Below, piece by piece: positions 16,526 through 26,091 of a stretch of 64,000 nt of DNA. How positions within the stretch are numbered: position 1 is the stretch's first letter; every line of letters starts with the position of its first letter. The position numbers and the translations under genes are program-made. The notes under the pieces were generated by a model that saw only the letters and a list, made by a program, of their open reading frames with translations, was not told the DNA's origin and made no database searches. The stretch is taken from contig NZ_AQWM01000003.1 of assembly GCF_000376105.1 (NCBI RefSeq), positions 248,001 to 312,000 on the forward strand, given 5' to 3'. Source of the stretch: Asticcacaulis benevestitus DSM 16100 = ATCC BAA-896. GTDB taxonomy: Bacteria; Pseudomonadota; Alphaproteobacteria; Caulobacterales; Caulobacteraceae.

Positions 16526-18030
16526 TTCATCCGCACCGTCCACTTACGGACAATGATGTTGTTGGCCTTCGCCGCCGCCTGAACATCGGCGCGGCCTTTC
16601 AGCGCTTCGAGCGCCGTTACAAAAACCTCGTCACGATTGCCGAGCGCGATCGGCGGCAGGTCGTTTTGCAGATCGAAGATGACATCATCACGCAAGGCCG
16701 GATTGCTGATCGCGCTGATCAGGGCCATGGCCGCCGCGTCGCTGTTACCGGCGCACAGATAGGGCTTGACCTGCAACAGGTCGCGCCCCTTAAGCAGGCC
16801 GATAAAGCGCGCAAAGGTCGCCGTATCACCGGCATAGCCCATGGCGCAGGCCTCGGTGGCCAGCACCGTACCCGCCTGACCGCCATCAAGCGCGGTGATA
16901 TCGATACGGCCCTCCAGCGCGAGAGCTTCCTTCTCGCGGCCATTATCGACAAGGAACTTCATATAGGCGACGAGTACCTCATTGGCCTTGCCGGCGCCGA
17001 GTTTGGTGGCGCCCTCCTCGAAGGCCTTGCCGGCATCGTTAAAGCGGCCGACATTGGCATAGAGCGCGCCGCGCTCGGCCAGCAGGTCAGGATAGACCTG
17101 CTGCCCCCCGAACTTGTCGATCCCATACTGATCGACCAGGGCCAGGATACCGTTGAGCTGCGTCAGGGCCAGGGCGTCCTGACCGTTCATCTTCTCCAGC
17201 CCCATCAGGTAGCTCAGCGCCGTCAGATCAGCCGGGTTGGCGGTGATGACCGCCTTGACATCCTCGATCTCACGCAGCAGCACCGGCCCGATCGGATCGG
17301 AGGCCAGCGCCACGTCGCTGATCGTGCCGTCGCCCTGACTGACGATGTAGAACAGGCTGTCGGTCTTGAGATCGGCGCGGTACAGCTCCGCATGGACCGT
17401 ATCACCGGCCTTCACGGCGACGCGCAAGGCCTGGAGGCGCAGATACCCCATCAGCGGGCGACCGGTGACATTATGGATCTGCCAGCGCGTCTCTTCGAGA
17501 TGGTTGAGCAGGCTTTGTGTCATCGCTGGCTGACTATCGTGAATTTGTATCAGTACGCCGACGACGGTGGTGTCGGTCAGCTTTGGGGCCTGATCCGGAA
17601 AACGCGTCAGGGCCGCCTCCAGCGTCGCCGCCGCGGCCATGGGCTGCTTCGATGCCAGTTGCAGGAAGGTGTGGAGGTCGTAGGCGCTGATATCTTTGGC
17701 GCGCGCCATGTTCTCGACCGAGAGCGCCAGCGCCGCCGGCAGGCCCTGCGTATCGGCGGTGCAGGCGACCAACTGAAAGCGGAATTGCGCCGCCAGTTCG
17801 GGATCGTTCTGCTCAAGATAAGGGTCGTGCCAGAGCTGGTTGAGCGGCTTGAGCGCACTGGCGCAATCGCCGGATTGCAGGGCGGACGTGGCCTGCATGA
17901 TGGCGATGGCGGTGCCGGCGCTGCTGGCGGGCGCTTCAGCAAAGGCCGGCGCCGACAGGCCCAGAGCCAAGGCAAAACCCAGCGCAGTCAGGGTTTTGAG
18001 ACGTGGTTTTCGTGTGTGATGCAAGCCCAT
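16522..18030 (-). CDS. Periplasmic TPR-like protein of unknown function
   Basis: A 502-residue protein with a clear signal peptide (KTLTALGFALALGLSAPAFAEA). The rest is helical and Ala/Leu-rich with degenerate TPR-like helical pairs, for example LLAERGALYANVGRFNDAGKAFEEGATKLG around residue 330. There is no recognisable catalytic domain. It is likely a periplasmic scaffold or binding protein. The gene stands alone, converging on the small envelope protein genes. The start at ATG 18030 is supported by the fit of the signal peptide and a GGGGG run a few bases upstream. Confidence 0.68.
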   Translation of the reverse strand: MGLHHTRKPRLKTLTALGFALALGLSAPAFAEAPASSAGTAIAIMQATSALQSGDCASALKPLNQLWHDPYLEQNDPELAAQFRFQLVACTADTQGLPAALALSVENMARAKDISAYDLHTFLQLASKQPMAAAATLEAALTRFPDQAPKLTDTTVVGVLIQIHDSQPAMTQSLLNHLEETRWQIHNVTGRPLMGYLRLQALRVAVKAGDTVHAELYRADLKTDSLFYIVSQGDGTISDVALASDPIGPVLLREIEDVKAVITANPADLTALSYLMGLEKMNGQDALALTQLNGILALVDQYGIDKFGGQQVYPDLLAERGALYANVGRFNDAGKAFEEGATKLGAGKANEVLVAYMKFLVDNGREKEALALEGRIDITALDGGQAGTVLATEACAMGYAGDTATFARFIGLLKGRDLLQVKPYLCAGNSDAAAMALISAISNPALRDDVIFDLQNDLPPIALGNRDEVFVTALEALKGRADVQAAAKANNIIVRKWTVRMN

Positions 18031-18161
18031 AATATCCCCCCAACAGCCCGCGACAGGGCCGTTAACCCTAATCTAGCGGCAATTTGACACCTCACAAGCA
18101 AAATCGGGCATCACGGGAAAAGCGGCCGAAAGCGTGTCGGCCAGCGCACACCTCGGCTGCC

Positions 18162-19007
18162 TTAAGCCGTCACCAGCTTGAAGCCGACCAGGGTCAGGAC
18201 GGTGGCCAGCAGGCCGCGCAGCACCTTTTCCGGCACTTTCGAGGCGAACAGCGACCCGATGATAATGCCGGGGATCGAGCCGATCAGCAGGGAGGCCAGC
18301 ATGCTGAGATCGACATTGCCGATGAAAAAATAGCCCATACCGGCCAGGAAGGTCAGCGGCACAGCGTGGGCGATGTCAGAGCCGACGATCTTGACGATGG
18401 GCAGTTGCGGATAGAGCATGATCAGGGCCGTGACGCCGAGCGCGCCGGCCCCGACCGACGACAGTGAAACGAGAAAGCCCAGCACCAGGCCGGTCAGGAT
18501 GGTCAGGATGGCGCGGCGGCCGGTATGGAGCGGACGATGCTCGACCTCGGCCTTTTCAAAGCGCTTTTCCGCCAGCTTCTGGATGACGCCGCGCAGCAAA
18601 AGCATGGCCGCCGTCACGAACAGGGCATAGCCGAGCACGTGGGTGATCAGCGACGACATGGCGTCCGACTTGCCGAAATGGTGGATGGCGTAGAGCGTGG
18701 CGATCGTGGCCGGAATCGAGCCAAGTGCCAAAAGGCCGACGATCATCCAGTTGATCGTGCTCTTGAAACCGTGGATCACGGTGCCGGCGCCCTTGGTGAT
18801 GGCAGCGTAGAGCAGATCTGTGCCCACCGCGGTGGCCGGATGGACATGGAACAGCAAGACGAGCAACGGCGTCATCAGTGAGCCACCGCCAACGCCCGTC
18901 AGCCCGACCAGAATGCCGACGGCCAGTCCGGATAAGGAATAGAGCGGATTGATATGCAGGTTAGCGGCAAGGCCAGCCACATATTGGGGCAGATCGAACT
19001 GAGTCAT
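18162..19007 (-). CDS. TSUP-family (TauE/SafE) membrane permease
   Basis: A 281-residue membrane protein with 7-8 predicted helices. It shows the internal two-fold repeat typical of the TauE/SafE family: GILVGLTGVGGGSLMTPLLV in the first half and GFLVSLSSVGAGALGVTALI in the second. Members move sulfite, sulfoacetate, taurine or other organic anions across the inner membrane. No sulfur genes are nearby, so the substrate is unknown. It appears monocistronic. Confidence 0.85.
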   Translation of the reverse strand: MTQFDLPQYVAGLAANLHINPLYSLSGLAVGILVGLTGVGGGSLMTPLLVLLFHVHPATAVGTDLLYAAITKGAGTVIHGFKSTINWMIVGLLALGSIPATIATLYAIHHFGKSDAMSSLITHVLGYALFVTAAMLLLRGVIQKLAEKRFEKAEVEHRPLHTGRRAILTILTGLVLGFLVSLSSVGAGALGVTALIMLYPQLPIVKIVGSDIAHAVPLTFLAGMGYFFIGNVDLSMLASLLIGSIPGIIIGSLFASKVPEKVLRGLLATVLTLVGFKLVTA

Positions 19008-19117
19008 ATTAAGGCTGGCTGTCCCGTGTAGGCTGAGCTTGAAAGCGCACCATAAAGCCCCGGCCTGTCATCACAAGCGAATTAAACTAGCCCTTCATAT
19101 TAGCGAGACTTATGGCT

Positions 19118-20227
19118 TCACTCGGCGGCATGGGCCTTTATAGCCAGCCTTGGCGGGGTGCGCAGGGACATGAACAGGTCGCCATCATAGGGCGTAGGCG
19201 ACCAGTCCTCTATCGCCGGCGCATCGGCGGTCATATGCACATGGGCGTGCGGCCAGCCGCCTTCATGACGCGCCTTATCGGTATAAGATCCCAGTTGCTT
19301 CAGCAGATACGGCGACACCATAGACAGGCGCACCTTGGCCGCACCACGCTGACGCGCCATCTGCAATAGGGCTTTCATCAGGCCGGGGATGGCGTCCGTC
19401 GCATCTTCCAGCGCCACCAGATCGATGATCTCCAGCACCAACGGTTCGATGGGGTTTTCTTTAGCGAACATGGCGCAGGCATAGCCGAGCATCCGACCAT
19501 CGCGGCTAAAGCTCAGCATGAGCGGACGCAGGTTCTGATCCGGATCGGACACGCGCCAGCGCTGGATCTCAGGGCTGCGATCGGCAATCAGCCGCCCCTC
19601 GCCCTTAAGGGCTTGCCAGAAGCGATCATAAGCCACATCGAAATGATCAAGCGGCGCGATACCGGCTATGTTGACCGCCGGTTTTTCATCCCACATTCGT
19701 GCCGGCATCAGACGCTCACCGACGCTGCGCGCCAGTTTCGGATGCGGATCAAGCGCATGACGCAGGGCGCTGGCGGCCAGGCAGGTGAGTGGATCGATCA
19801 CCCAGGACAGCTTGATACTGGCCGTCCCGGTCGGGTACGGCGCGAAGCCGAAACGCCCGTAAATCTTATGCGATAAGACATTCGCATTAAGTGTATAGCA
19901 GGCGAAAAACCCCGGCTGGGCCAGGATGCGTTTGATCATGTGCCGACTGGCGCCACGCATATCGGGTGAGACCACCAAAGAGTGACCGGTCAGGCCATAG
20001 AGCGCTTCATCGCCGCGCCAGAAGCGCTGGGCTATGGTGCCAAGCACCACCCTGATGCCGCCGTCCTCACCTTCATAGACCCAGCCTTGTGGCATGGGTC
20101 GGTCTTTCAGCACCGGATTACCCTCCAGCCAGGCCCAGCCCGCGGCCGATCGCGTCGGCCACCACACCGATTCCCACAAAGCATTGACCCCATCAAGATC
20201 GGCAGGTCTTATGCTTCTCACAGGCAT
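19118..20227 (-). CDS. GNAT-type acetyltransferase-like protein
   Basis: A 369-residue protein that begins with a GNAT-like N-terminal segment (VRSIRPADLDGVNALWES), followed by GHSLVVSPDMRGASRHMIKRIL, which resembles the acetyl-CoA loop region, and NVLSHKIYGRFGFAPY, the usual GNAT tail motif. The C-terminal half may be a second, degenerate GNAT domain (LMLSFSRDGRMLGYAC...). I do not recognise a substrate. ATG 20227 is preferred to the longer form because GGAG lies about 10 bases upstream. It is divergent from the short GNAT gene at 20314. Confidence 0.65.
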   Translation of the reverse strand: MPVRSIRPADLDGVNALWESVWWPTRSAAGWAWLEGNPVLKDRPMPQGWVYEGEDGGIRVVLGTIAQRFWRGDEALYGLTGHSLVVSPDMRGASRHMIKRILAQPGFFACYTLNANVLSHKIYGRFGFAPYPTGTASIKLSWVIDPLTCLAASALRHALDPHPKLARSVGERLMPARMWDEKPAVNIAGIAPLDHFDVAYDRFWQALKGEGRLIADRSPEIQRWRVSDPDQNLRPLMLSFSRDGRMLGYACAMFAKENPIEPLVLEIIDLVALEDATDAIPGLMKALLQMARQRGAAKVRLSMVSPYLLKQLGSYTDKARHEGGWPHAHVHMTADAPAIEDWSPTPYDGDLFMSLRTPPRLAIKAHAAE

Positions 20228-20313
20228 GGTGTACGCACTCCAGATGGACAGGAACACAGAATAACCACCTTAGTTTTTTATTCTGTTAAAGAACACCAAA
20301 AGAGATATTCGGC

Positions 20314-20802
20314 ATGACGATCACACCCCTGAAAGCCCCCCTCGATCCAGGCCTGATTGATCGCCTTCATGCGCTCAACGAAGCCCATGCCACGGAACTG
20401 TCCTCGATGACACGCGCCGACTTCGAGGCCCTGATCGCCAGCGCCTTCTTCGCAGCGGCGGTCGATGATGGCGACGGCCTGCTGATCGTCTGTGACCAGA
20501 CCACGCCTTACAGCAGCCCCAACTTCCTGTGGTTCAAGGCGCGCTATCCGGCCTTCGCCTATGTCGACCGCGTGGCCGTAAGACCCTCACGGCGCGGCGA
20601 AGGTCTGGCGCGCCGGCTCTATGAGGCGGTCTTCGCGGCGGCGCGCCAGGCCGGCCATAGCCAGGTGGTGTGCGAGGTCAATTTCGATCCGCCCAATCCG
20701 GCGTCCGATGCCTTTCACGCCAGTCTGGGCTTTGAAGAGGTCGGCCGCGCCCATCTGGCCGATCGCGGCAAGGGTGTGCGCTATCTGAGACTAGGCCTCT
20801 GA
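20314..20802 (+). CDS. GNAT family N-acetyltransferase
   Basis: A 162-residue single-domain GNAT protein. Motif A is VDRVAVRPSRRGEGLARRLYE, with the RxxGxA-type acetyl-CoA loop, and SDAFHASLGFEEVGR is the C-terminal motif B. Its substrate is unknown. The last 12 bases overlap the 3' end of the convergent histidine kinase gene. It is divergent from the other acetyltransferase, so the pair may share a control region of about 86 bases. Confidence 0.82.
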   Translation: MTITPLKAPLDPGLIDRLHALNEAHATELSSMTRADFEALIASAFFAAAVDDGDGLLIVCDQTTPYSSPNFLWFKARYPAFAYVDRVAVRPSRRGEGLARRLYEAVFAAARQAGHSQVVCEVNFDPPNPASDAFHASLGFEEVGRAHLADRGKGVRYLRLGL

Positions 20803-23574
20803 CGTACCGGCGGCGTTTTCGATCTTGCGCCGCAGTTCTTCGGGCCGGAACGGCTTGGCGACATAGTCATCCATGCCCACCGACAGGCAGCGTTCGCGGT
20901 CGCCGGCCAGGGCGTGCGCCGTCATGCCGATGATGCGGACGCGCGGCCTGTCTTCCGCCGCTTCCCATTCCCGGATCAGCTTCGTGGCATCCAGACCGTT
21001 CATGCCATGCATCTGCACGTCCATCAGCACCGCCACGTAGCGTGTGCGCTGGACCGCCTCGAAAGCCTCAAGCCCGTTGTGCGCGATATCGACATTGTAG
21101 CCAAAATCCTCAAGGAAGGTGGTGGCGACAAGGATATTGGGCTCATAGTCCTCGACCAGCAGAACCGGCGGGCGCAGGTGCTTCTCGACGCGACCTTCCT
21201 GAACGGCGGCCAGAGAATATTCGCTGCGCGCCACCTGATCACTGGTGGCAACCTGCAAGGGCAGCAGCACCTCGAAGGTCGAGCCCTCGCCCGGCGCACT
21301 GCTGACCCTGATGCTGCCCCCCATGATTTCAACGAGCGTGCGGGTAATGGCAAGGCCTAAGCCCGTGCCGCCATATTTGCGGTTGATGCTGGTGTCGGCC
21401 TGGACAAACTTATGGAAGATGCTGTCGATCTTGTCGGGCGCGATACCGATGCCGCTGTCGCTTACCGTCAGGCAGATGATCTCCTGATCGGGCGCCTCGG
21501 CGGGCAGGCAGGTGATCGCCACCCTGACCTCGCCCAGTTCGGTGAACTTGATGGCGTTGCTGCACAGATTGACGATGATCTGGCGCATCCGCGTCGGGTC
21601 ACCGACAAACACCCGCTCTTCAACACATTCGCCATCGCTGATAAAGGTCAGGCCCTTCTCACGCACCGACACCGCCATCATGCTGGTGACCTCCTGCATC
21701 AGGCGCGTCAGGCTGAACGGGATGTTTTCCAGCTCGACCGTGCGCGCTTCGATCTTGGCGATATCGAGCAGGTCGTTGATCAGGGCCAGCAGACTGTCGG
21801 CGCTGTTGGAGAGGGTGCGGATATAGTCCGTCTGGCGCGGCGTCAACGGCTGGCTTTTCGACAGGATGGTGCTGAGGCCGATGATGGCGTTCATCGGCGT
21901 GCGGATTTCATGGCTCATATTGGCCAGGAATTCGGTCTTGGCGATATTGGCGGCCTCGGCGGCATTGCGCGCTTCGAGCAGGGCTTCCTGCGCCTGCTGC
22001 TGGGCCGTCATGTCACGGCAGATCTTGATGAAGCCCTTGACGCGCCCCTCGTCGTCATACATCGCCGCCATGGTGCCACTGGCGTAAAAGCGCTCCCCGT
22101 TCTGGCGCATGTGCCAGCGCTCATCCGAAGCGCGGGTATTGGTCGCCGCGAGGGCCAGTTCGGTGCGCGGGGCGCCATGCGCACAGTCTTCGGGCGTGAA
22201 GATGACCTCGATATGCTGTTCGAGCACGTCCTTGGGTTTGTAGCCGAAAATCTTCTGGGCGCCGGCATTCCACAGCACGATGCGACCGGCCTCATCGAGC
22301 GAAATGATGGCGTAATCCTGCACGCTTTCCAGCATCAAATTGAGATAGGCCTGGCTCTCGCGCAGACGCAGGGCCGCGGTCTTGCGCTCGGTGACATCCT
22401 GCACCATGCCGACCATGTGCAGCGGCTTGCCATCATCGTCACGGATAAATTCGGCGCGGCGGTAGATCCAGCGCACCTCACCGGTGTCCGGCCGCTGGAT
22501 GCGATACTCGGTCTCGGACGGCGTGGTGCCAGAGGCGCGGTCTTCGTCGGTCGATTGCGCCGCGCGATCTTCATCCAGCACCAGCCGCGCCACCTCGGAC
22601 AGAGAGAGCTTAGGTGCAACAGCCAGGCCAAAAATGGTGCAAAACTCTTCCGAAACGGTCAGTTCGTCGGCATCCGCCTGCATGGCGAAAACCCCGATGC
22701 CGCCGACCTTCTGCGCCATGCGCAATTGATCGTGGGTTTGCTGAAAGGCGCCTTCAAAGCGTTTGCGCTCATCGATATCGATCAGAACACCGGGAAAGCG
22801 CACAGGCGCGCCAGCGGCGTTGCGCGTAACCGTGCCGCTGGCCTCGACCCAGCGCCAGACGTCGCCATCACGCAGACGGTATTCGGCACGAAAAGACGAC
22901 GCACCTTCAAGCGCCTGAGTCACGGCTTTGCGCAGACCCTCTACGTCTTCCGGATGAATCGCCCGCACCGTGGTTTCAAACGGCAAACCCTTCAGGGCCA
23001 GGGCTTCAGGGACCGAAAAGCTGCGCGCGAAACGCTCATCGCCATAGACAAGATCGTGGGGAATATCCCAAACCCAGGTGCCGAGCACCACCCCGGAATC
23101 GAGCGCCAGATTGATGCGCTCGGAGGCGGAATCAGCCATCTTCTGAACGACGCTTAGCTTCTCATCGGCGGCGACGCGATCAGAAATGTCAACGAAGGTG
23201 CAGATGGCGCCCATGAGCACGCCGTCCTTGCGGATCGGCTGGGCGCGGTATTCGACCGGAAAGGCGCTGCCATCACGACGGTGGAAAATACCATGCGGGA
23301 TGTGGCGACCAACACCTGTACGCGCCGCCTCCGTGATGGGGGTGTCTTCGGCCGCAAAGGGCGCGCCGTCAGGGCGGGTGATAGAGATGACCTCATGCAG
23401 CTTAAGACCCAGGACGTCGTCGGTGGCATCAAATCCGAGCAGGGTGAGACAGGCGGCGTTGCACGAGGTCGTGCGGCCTTCACAGTCAACCGTATACACG
23501 CCCTCGACGGTCGAATCGAGAACGAGACGGAAGAAATCCGCCTGTTCACTGGGCGAAAGTTTACTTAATGGCAT
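20791..23574 (-). CDS. Hybrid sensor histidine kinase with four PAS domains and a receiver
   Basis: A 927-residue cytoplasmic hybrid kinase with no membrane segment. Order: four PAS/PAC domains (roughly residues 10-130, 155-270, 285-390 and 405-520), HisKA with SHEIRTPMNA (phospho-acceptor His 555), HATPase (SNAIKFT, DSGIGI and GGTGLGLAIT), then a receiver with VLMDVQMHG (phospho-acceptor Asp 852) and a KPFRPEEL tail. Many PAS domains suggest redox, light or ligand sensing, but I see no LOV Cys or haem motif that settles it. ATG 23574 (MPLSKL) is chosen over a longer in-frame start. No response regulator or phosphotransfer gene is adjacent. Confidence 0.9.
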   Translation of the reverse strand: MPLSKLSPSEQADFFRLVLDSTVEGVYTVDCEGRTTSCNAACLTLLGFDATDDVLGLKLHEVISITRPDGAPFAAEDTPITEAARTGVGRHIPHGIFHRRDGSAFPVEYRAQPIRKDGVLMGAICTFVDISDRVAADEKLSVVQKMADSASERINLALDSGVVLGTWVWDIPHDLVYGDERFARSFSVPEALALKGLPFETTVRAIHPEDVEGLRKAVTQALEGASSFRAEYRLRDGDVWRWVEASGTVTRNAAGAPVRFPGVLIDIDERKRFEGAFQQTHDQLRMAQKVGGIGVFAMQADADELTVSEEFCTIFGLAVAPKLSLSEVARLVLDEDRAAQSTDEDRASGTTPSETEYRIQRPDTGEVRWIYRRAEFIRDDDGKPLHMVGMVQDVTERKTAALRLRESQAYLNLMLESVQDYAIISLDEAGRIVLWNAGAQKIFGYKPKDVLEQHIEVIFTPEDCAHGAPRTELALAATNTRASDERWHMRQNGERFYASGTMAAMYDDEGRVKGFIKICRDMTAQQQAQEALLEARNAAEAANIAKTEFLANMSHEIRTPMNAIIGLSTILSKSQPLTPRQTDYIRTLSNSADSLLALINDLLDIAKIEARTVELENIPFSLTRLMQEVTSMMAVSVREKGLTFISDGECVEERVFVGDPTRMRQIIVNLCSNAIKFTELGEVRVAITCLPAEAPDQEIICLTVSDSGIGIAPDKIDSIFHKFVQADTSINRKYGGTGLGLAITRTLVEIMGGSIRVSSAPGEGSTFEVLLPLQVATSDQVARSEYSLAAVQEGRVEKHLRPPVLLVEDYEPNILVATTFLEDFGYNVDIAHNGLEAFEAVQRTRYVAVLMDVQMHGMNGLDATKLIREWEAAEDRPRVRIIGMTAHALAGDRERCLSVGMDDYVAKPFRPEELRRKIENAAGTSEA

Positions 23575-23747
23575 AGAGGCCCGACCCCAAAAATACACGC
23601 ACCCTCGGTCGCCAAGCGCTGGTCTCGGCTGATTGACGACAGTTCGGCATAAAGGATCAATAAGAAACTGCTTCCTGTTGGCAAAAGGACAGGCTTTACG
23701 GCGTCGACGCGACGGGAGTAGGGTTGAAGCTTATCAAGGAAACCGCC

Positions 23748-24158
23748 ATGCCCAGCACCCGAAGCTATCCCCCCGCCTATGTCACGGAAGCGCGTGCGAA
23801 GATCGACCTGCAACTCTCGACCTATCATGATTTTCGCATCGCGGCGGAGATGGGCGAGGACAAGGCAGCGCTGGGCGCGGCGATCGATGCCTTTGAGCCG
23901 CCCTTTTTCCGCAACCTGATCCTGGCCATGGACCGCTATTTCGCCGACCGCGATCCGGCGCTGGAAGGCGATGCGCTGAAGGAGGTACGGACGCTCGTCT
24001 CTTCGATCCTGCACAATCACCATAAGGTGTCGGAGGAAGTGGTGAGTCCCATTCTCAGCCTCAAGGCCGGCGACGATATCCGCCTCAAGGCTCAGCAGTT
24101 CGCCAAACTGTCAGAGGCGTTTTTCAGAGAGCTTGAGCTTAACTATGGCAAGGCCTGA
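23748..24158 (+). CDS. Hypothetical small helical protein
   Basis: A 136-residue soluble, mostly helical protein. It contains SILHNHHKVSEEVVSPIL and two runs of charged helix, with no signal peptide or membrane segment. The HNHHK cluster could bind metal, but a full hemerythrin set of ligands is not visible. ATG 23748 has AAGGA seven bases upstream, so it beats the TTG at 23724. It is divergent from the hybrid histidine kinase, whose start is 173 bases away. I do not recognise the family. Confidence 0.6.
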   Translation: MPSTRSYPPAYVTEARAKIDLQLSTYHDFRIAAEMGEDKAALGAAIDAFEPPFFRNLILAMDRYFADRDPALEGDALKEVRTLVSSILHNHHKVSEEVVSPILSLKAGDDIRLKAQQFAKLSEAFFRELELNYGKA

Positions 24159-24196
24159 CGTAAGGTCACGGAGGCGATAGCCAATCGCCCTGGCGC

Positions 24197-25858
24197 CTAA
24201 ACGCCGGTCAGGCGCGCCTCCACCAGATCTGCCTCGCGCACCAGCTTGCGCATGGTCTCATCGGAAAGTGCGCGTGACCGGCTGAGGTGGTAGAAGGTGT
24301 CGCGTTCCGCCCGGATACCGGTCAGGCGCAGCTTGCGTTCGATCTCCTCGATCTTGCGCAGATGGGCCGTGTTCTCGCCGTGCAGGGCCTGGTTTTCGAC
24401 GCGCCGGCGATAGAAATCCAGCACCCGTGCGCCGGCATCGGCATAGAGATCGGTGTCGCGCGGCCCTAAACCCAGGGCCTTGTGAAACTGTTCGATGGCT
24501 ATGATCGCCGCCTTGGCCGCCTCCAGTCGCGCCTCGTCCTCCTCGGCCTGCGCCTTGGGTTCGGGCGGCAGCTTCAGGTCTTTGAGCAGGAAGGGCAGCC
24601 CCACGCTGGCGAGCAAAAGCGACACCACAATAACCGCCGCCGCCAGAAAGATCACCAGGGTGCGCGCCGGAAAGGCGGTGCCATCCGACAGCACGAACGG
24701 AATGGTCAGAACACCCGCCAGCGTAATGGCGCCGCGCACACCGGCCAGCGACGTGGCCGCGATCAGCCGCAGGCTCGGCTTCTGCACCGGCTCCCCCTTG
24801 CGGGCGGCGCGGAACAGAGTGAAGCGCAGGGCGACCCACACCCAGGCAAAGCGCAAGGCGATCAGCGCCACATTGATCGTCACCACATAGGCTATCAGCC
24901 ACAGGGGATCGTCATGGCCGGTGAGATGCACCACCTGGGCTGCGCGCGCGGCGATGCTGGGCAATTGTTCGCCCAGCAGCACGAAGATGACGCCGTTGGC
25001 GGTGAACTGAATCGTATCCCACACGGCGTTGCGGCGCACGCGCGTTTCGGGCAGGGCCTGGCCGCTCTGCTCGGCATAGCTCATGGTCAGACCGGCGGCC
25101 ACGGCGGCCAGAATGCCTGAACAGTGAAAATGTTCGGCCAGAAGATAGGCGCCAAAAGGAATGAGCAGGCTGATCAGCACCTGCGAGCCGGTATCTTCGC
25201 CGATGCGACGGGCGATGAAGTTTTTCGCACGCGTGATCACCCAGGTCACGCCAATACCGATGGCGATGCCGCCCACGGCCAGCCAGGCGAAGGTTCCCAC
25301 GGCATCGACCAGCGAGAAGCTGCCGGTCAACACGGCGGCGACGGCGAAACGCATGCACACCAGACCGGAGGCATCGTTGAGCAGGGCCTCGCCTTCGAGA
25401 ATGTGCATCAGGCGCTTGGGGATCGGCACGCGTGTGGCGATGGCCGAAACGGCGATCGGGTCGGTGGGGGAAATAATGGCGGCCAGCGCGAAGGCCACGC
25501 CCAAAGGCATCTCCGGAATAAGCCAGTGGATCAGCAGACCGACGCCCAGTACCGTGAAGACGACCAGCCCCAGCGCCAGTTGCAGGATCGTGCCCTTGTC
25601 GCGGAACAGGCCTTCCTTGGGAATTTTCCAGCCGTCATAAAAGAGCAGCGGCGGCAAAAAGAGCAGGAAGAAGACATCGGGCTTGAGATCGACCGCGGCG
25701 CCGGTGGTCAGCGCGATGATGGCGCCCAGCGCGATCTGGACCAGCGGCACCGGCACCGAAACGGGCGACAGACGCGACAGCCATCCACTGACCACGACGG
25801 CCAGCAAAAGAAACAGCGATAGGGTGATGCTTTCCAAGCGCTCAGGCTCCTGAGACAT
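24197..25858 (-). CDS. Na+/H+ antiporter, CPA1 family
   Basis: A 553-residue cation/proton antiporter with about 12 membrane helices followed by a cytoplasmic tail of some 130 residues rich in charged helix. The ion-binding helix is ALAAIISPTDPIAVSAI, with the Asp expected in CPA1 proteins, and EGEALLNDASGLV carries the second NDASG motif. It exports Na+ (or K+) for protons across the inner membrane. ATG 25858 is chosen over an in-frame TTG at 25882, although no clear ribosome binding site is seen. It is divergent from carA and seems unrelated to it. Confidence 0.88.
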   Translation of the reverse strand: MSQEPERLESITLSLFLLLAVVVSGWLSRLSPVSVPVPLVQIALGAIIALTTGAAVDLKPDVFFLLFLPPLLFYDGWKIPKEGLFRDKGTILQLALGLVVFTVLGVGLLIHWLIPEMPLGVAFALAAIISPTDPIAVSAIATRVPIPKRLMHILEGEALLNDASGLVCMRFAVAAVLTGSFSLVDAVGTFAWLAVGGIAIGIGVTWVITRAKNFIARRIGEDTGSQVLISLLIPFGAYLLAEHFHCSGILAAVAAGLTMSYAEQSGQALPETRVRRNAVWDTIQFTANGVIFVLLGEQLPSIAARAAQVVHLTGHDDPLWLIAYVVTINVALIALRFAWVWVALRFTLFRAARKGEPVQKPSLRLIAATSLAGVRGAITLAGVLTIPFVLSDGTAFPARTLVIFLAAAVIVVSLLLASVGLPFLLKDLKLPPEPKAQAEEDEARLEAAKAAIIAIEQFHKALGLGPRDTDLYADAGARVLDFYRRRVENQALHGENTAHLRKIEEIERKLRLTGIRAERDTFYHLSRSRALSDETMRKLVREADLVEARLTGV

Positions 25859-26007
25859 AATAGATGATCGTGGATGCGCCAATTAGACCCTATCCGGCAA
25901 GGCAGGGTCAACCATCACAGGCAGGTTATACACGCTGCGAACCGCACATCTGATAACATCTGCTAACAAACCTGCCGCATTCGTGATGCGTTAAGGTCAA
26001 TTAACAC

Positions 26008-26036
26008 TTGATCCTGCGCGCCTGTGCCCCTATGTG
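26008..26036 (+). promoter_or_regulatory. Candidate promoter of carA
   Basis: TTGATC (26008), a 17-base spacer and TATGTG (26031). It would start RNA about 45-50 bases before the carA ATG, which has AAAGGAG upstream. Confidence 0.4.
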
Positions 26037-26091
26037 TCCCGCCGTTTGCGTGCAAGGTCGCCGCAGTAGGACTCAAAGGAGATGATACACC

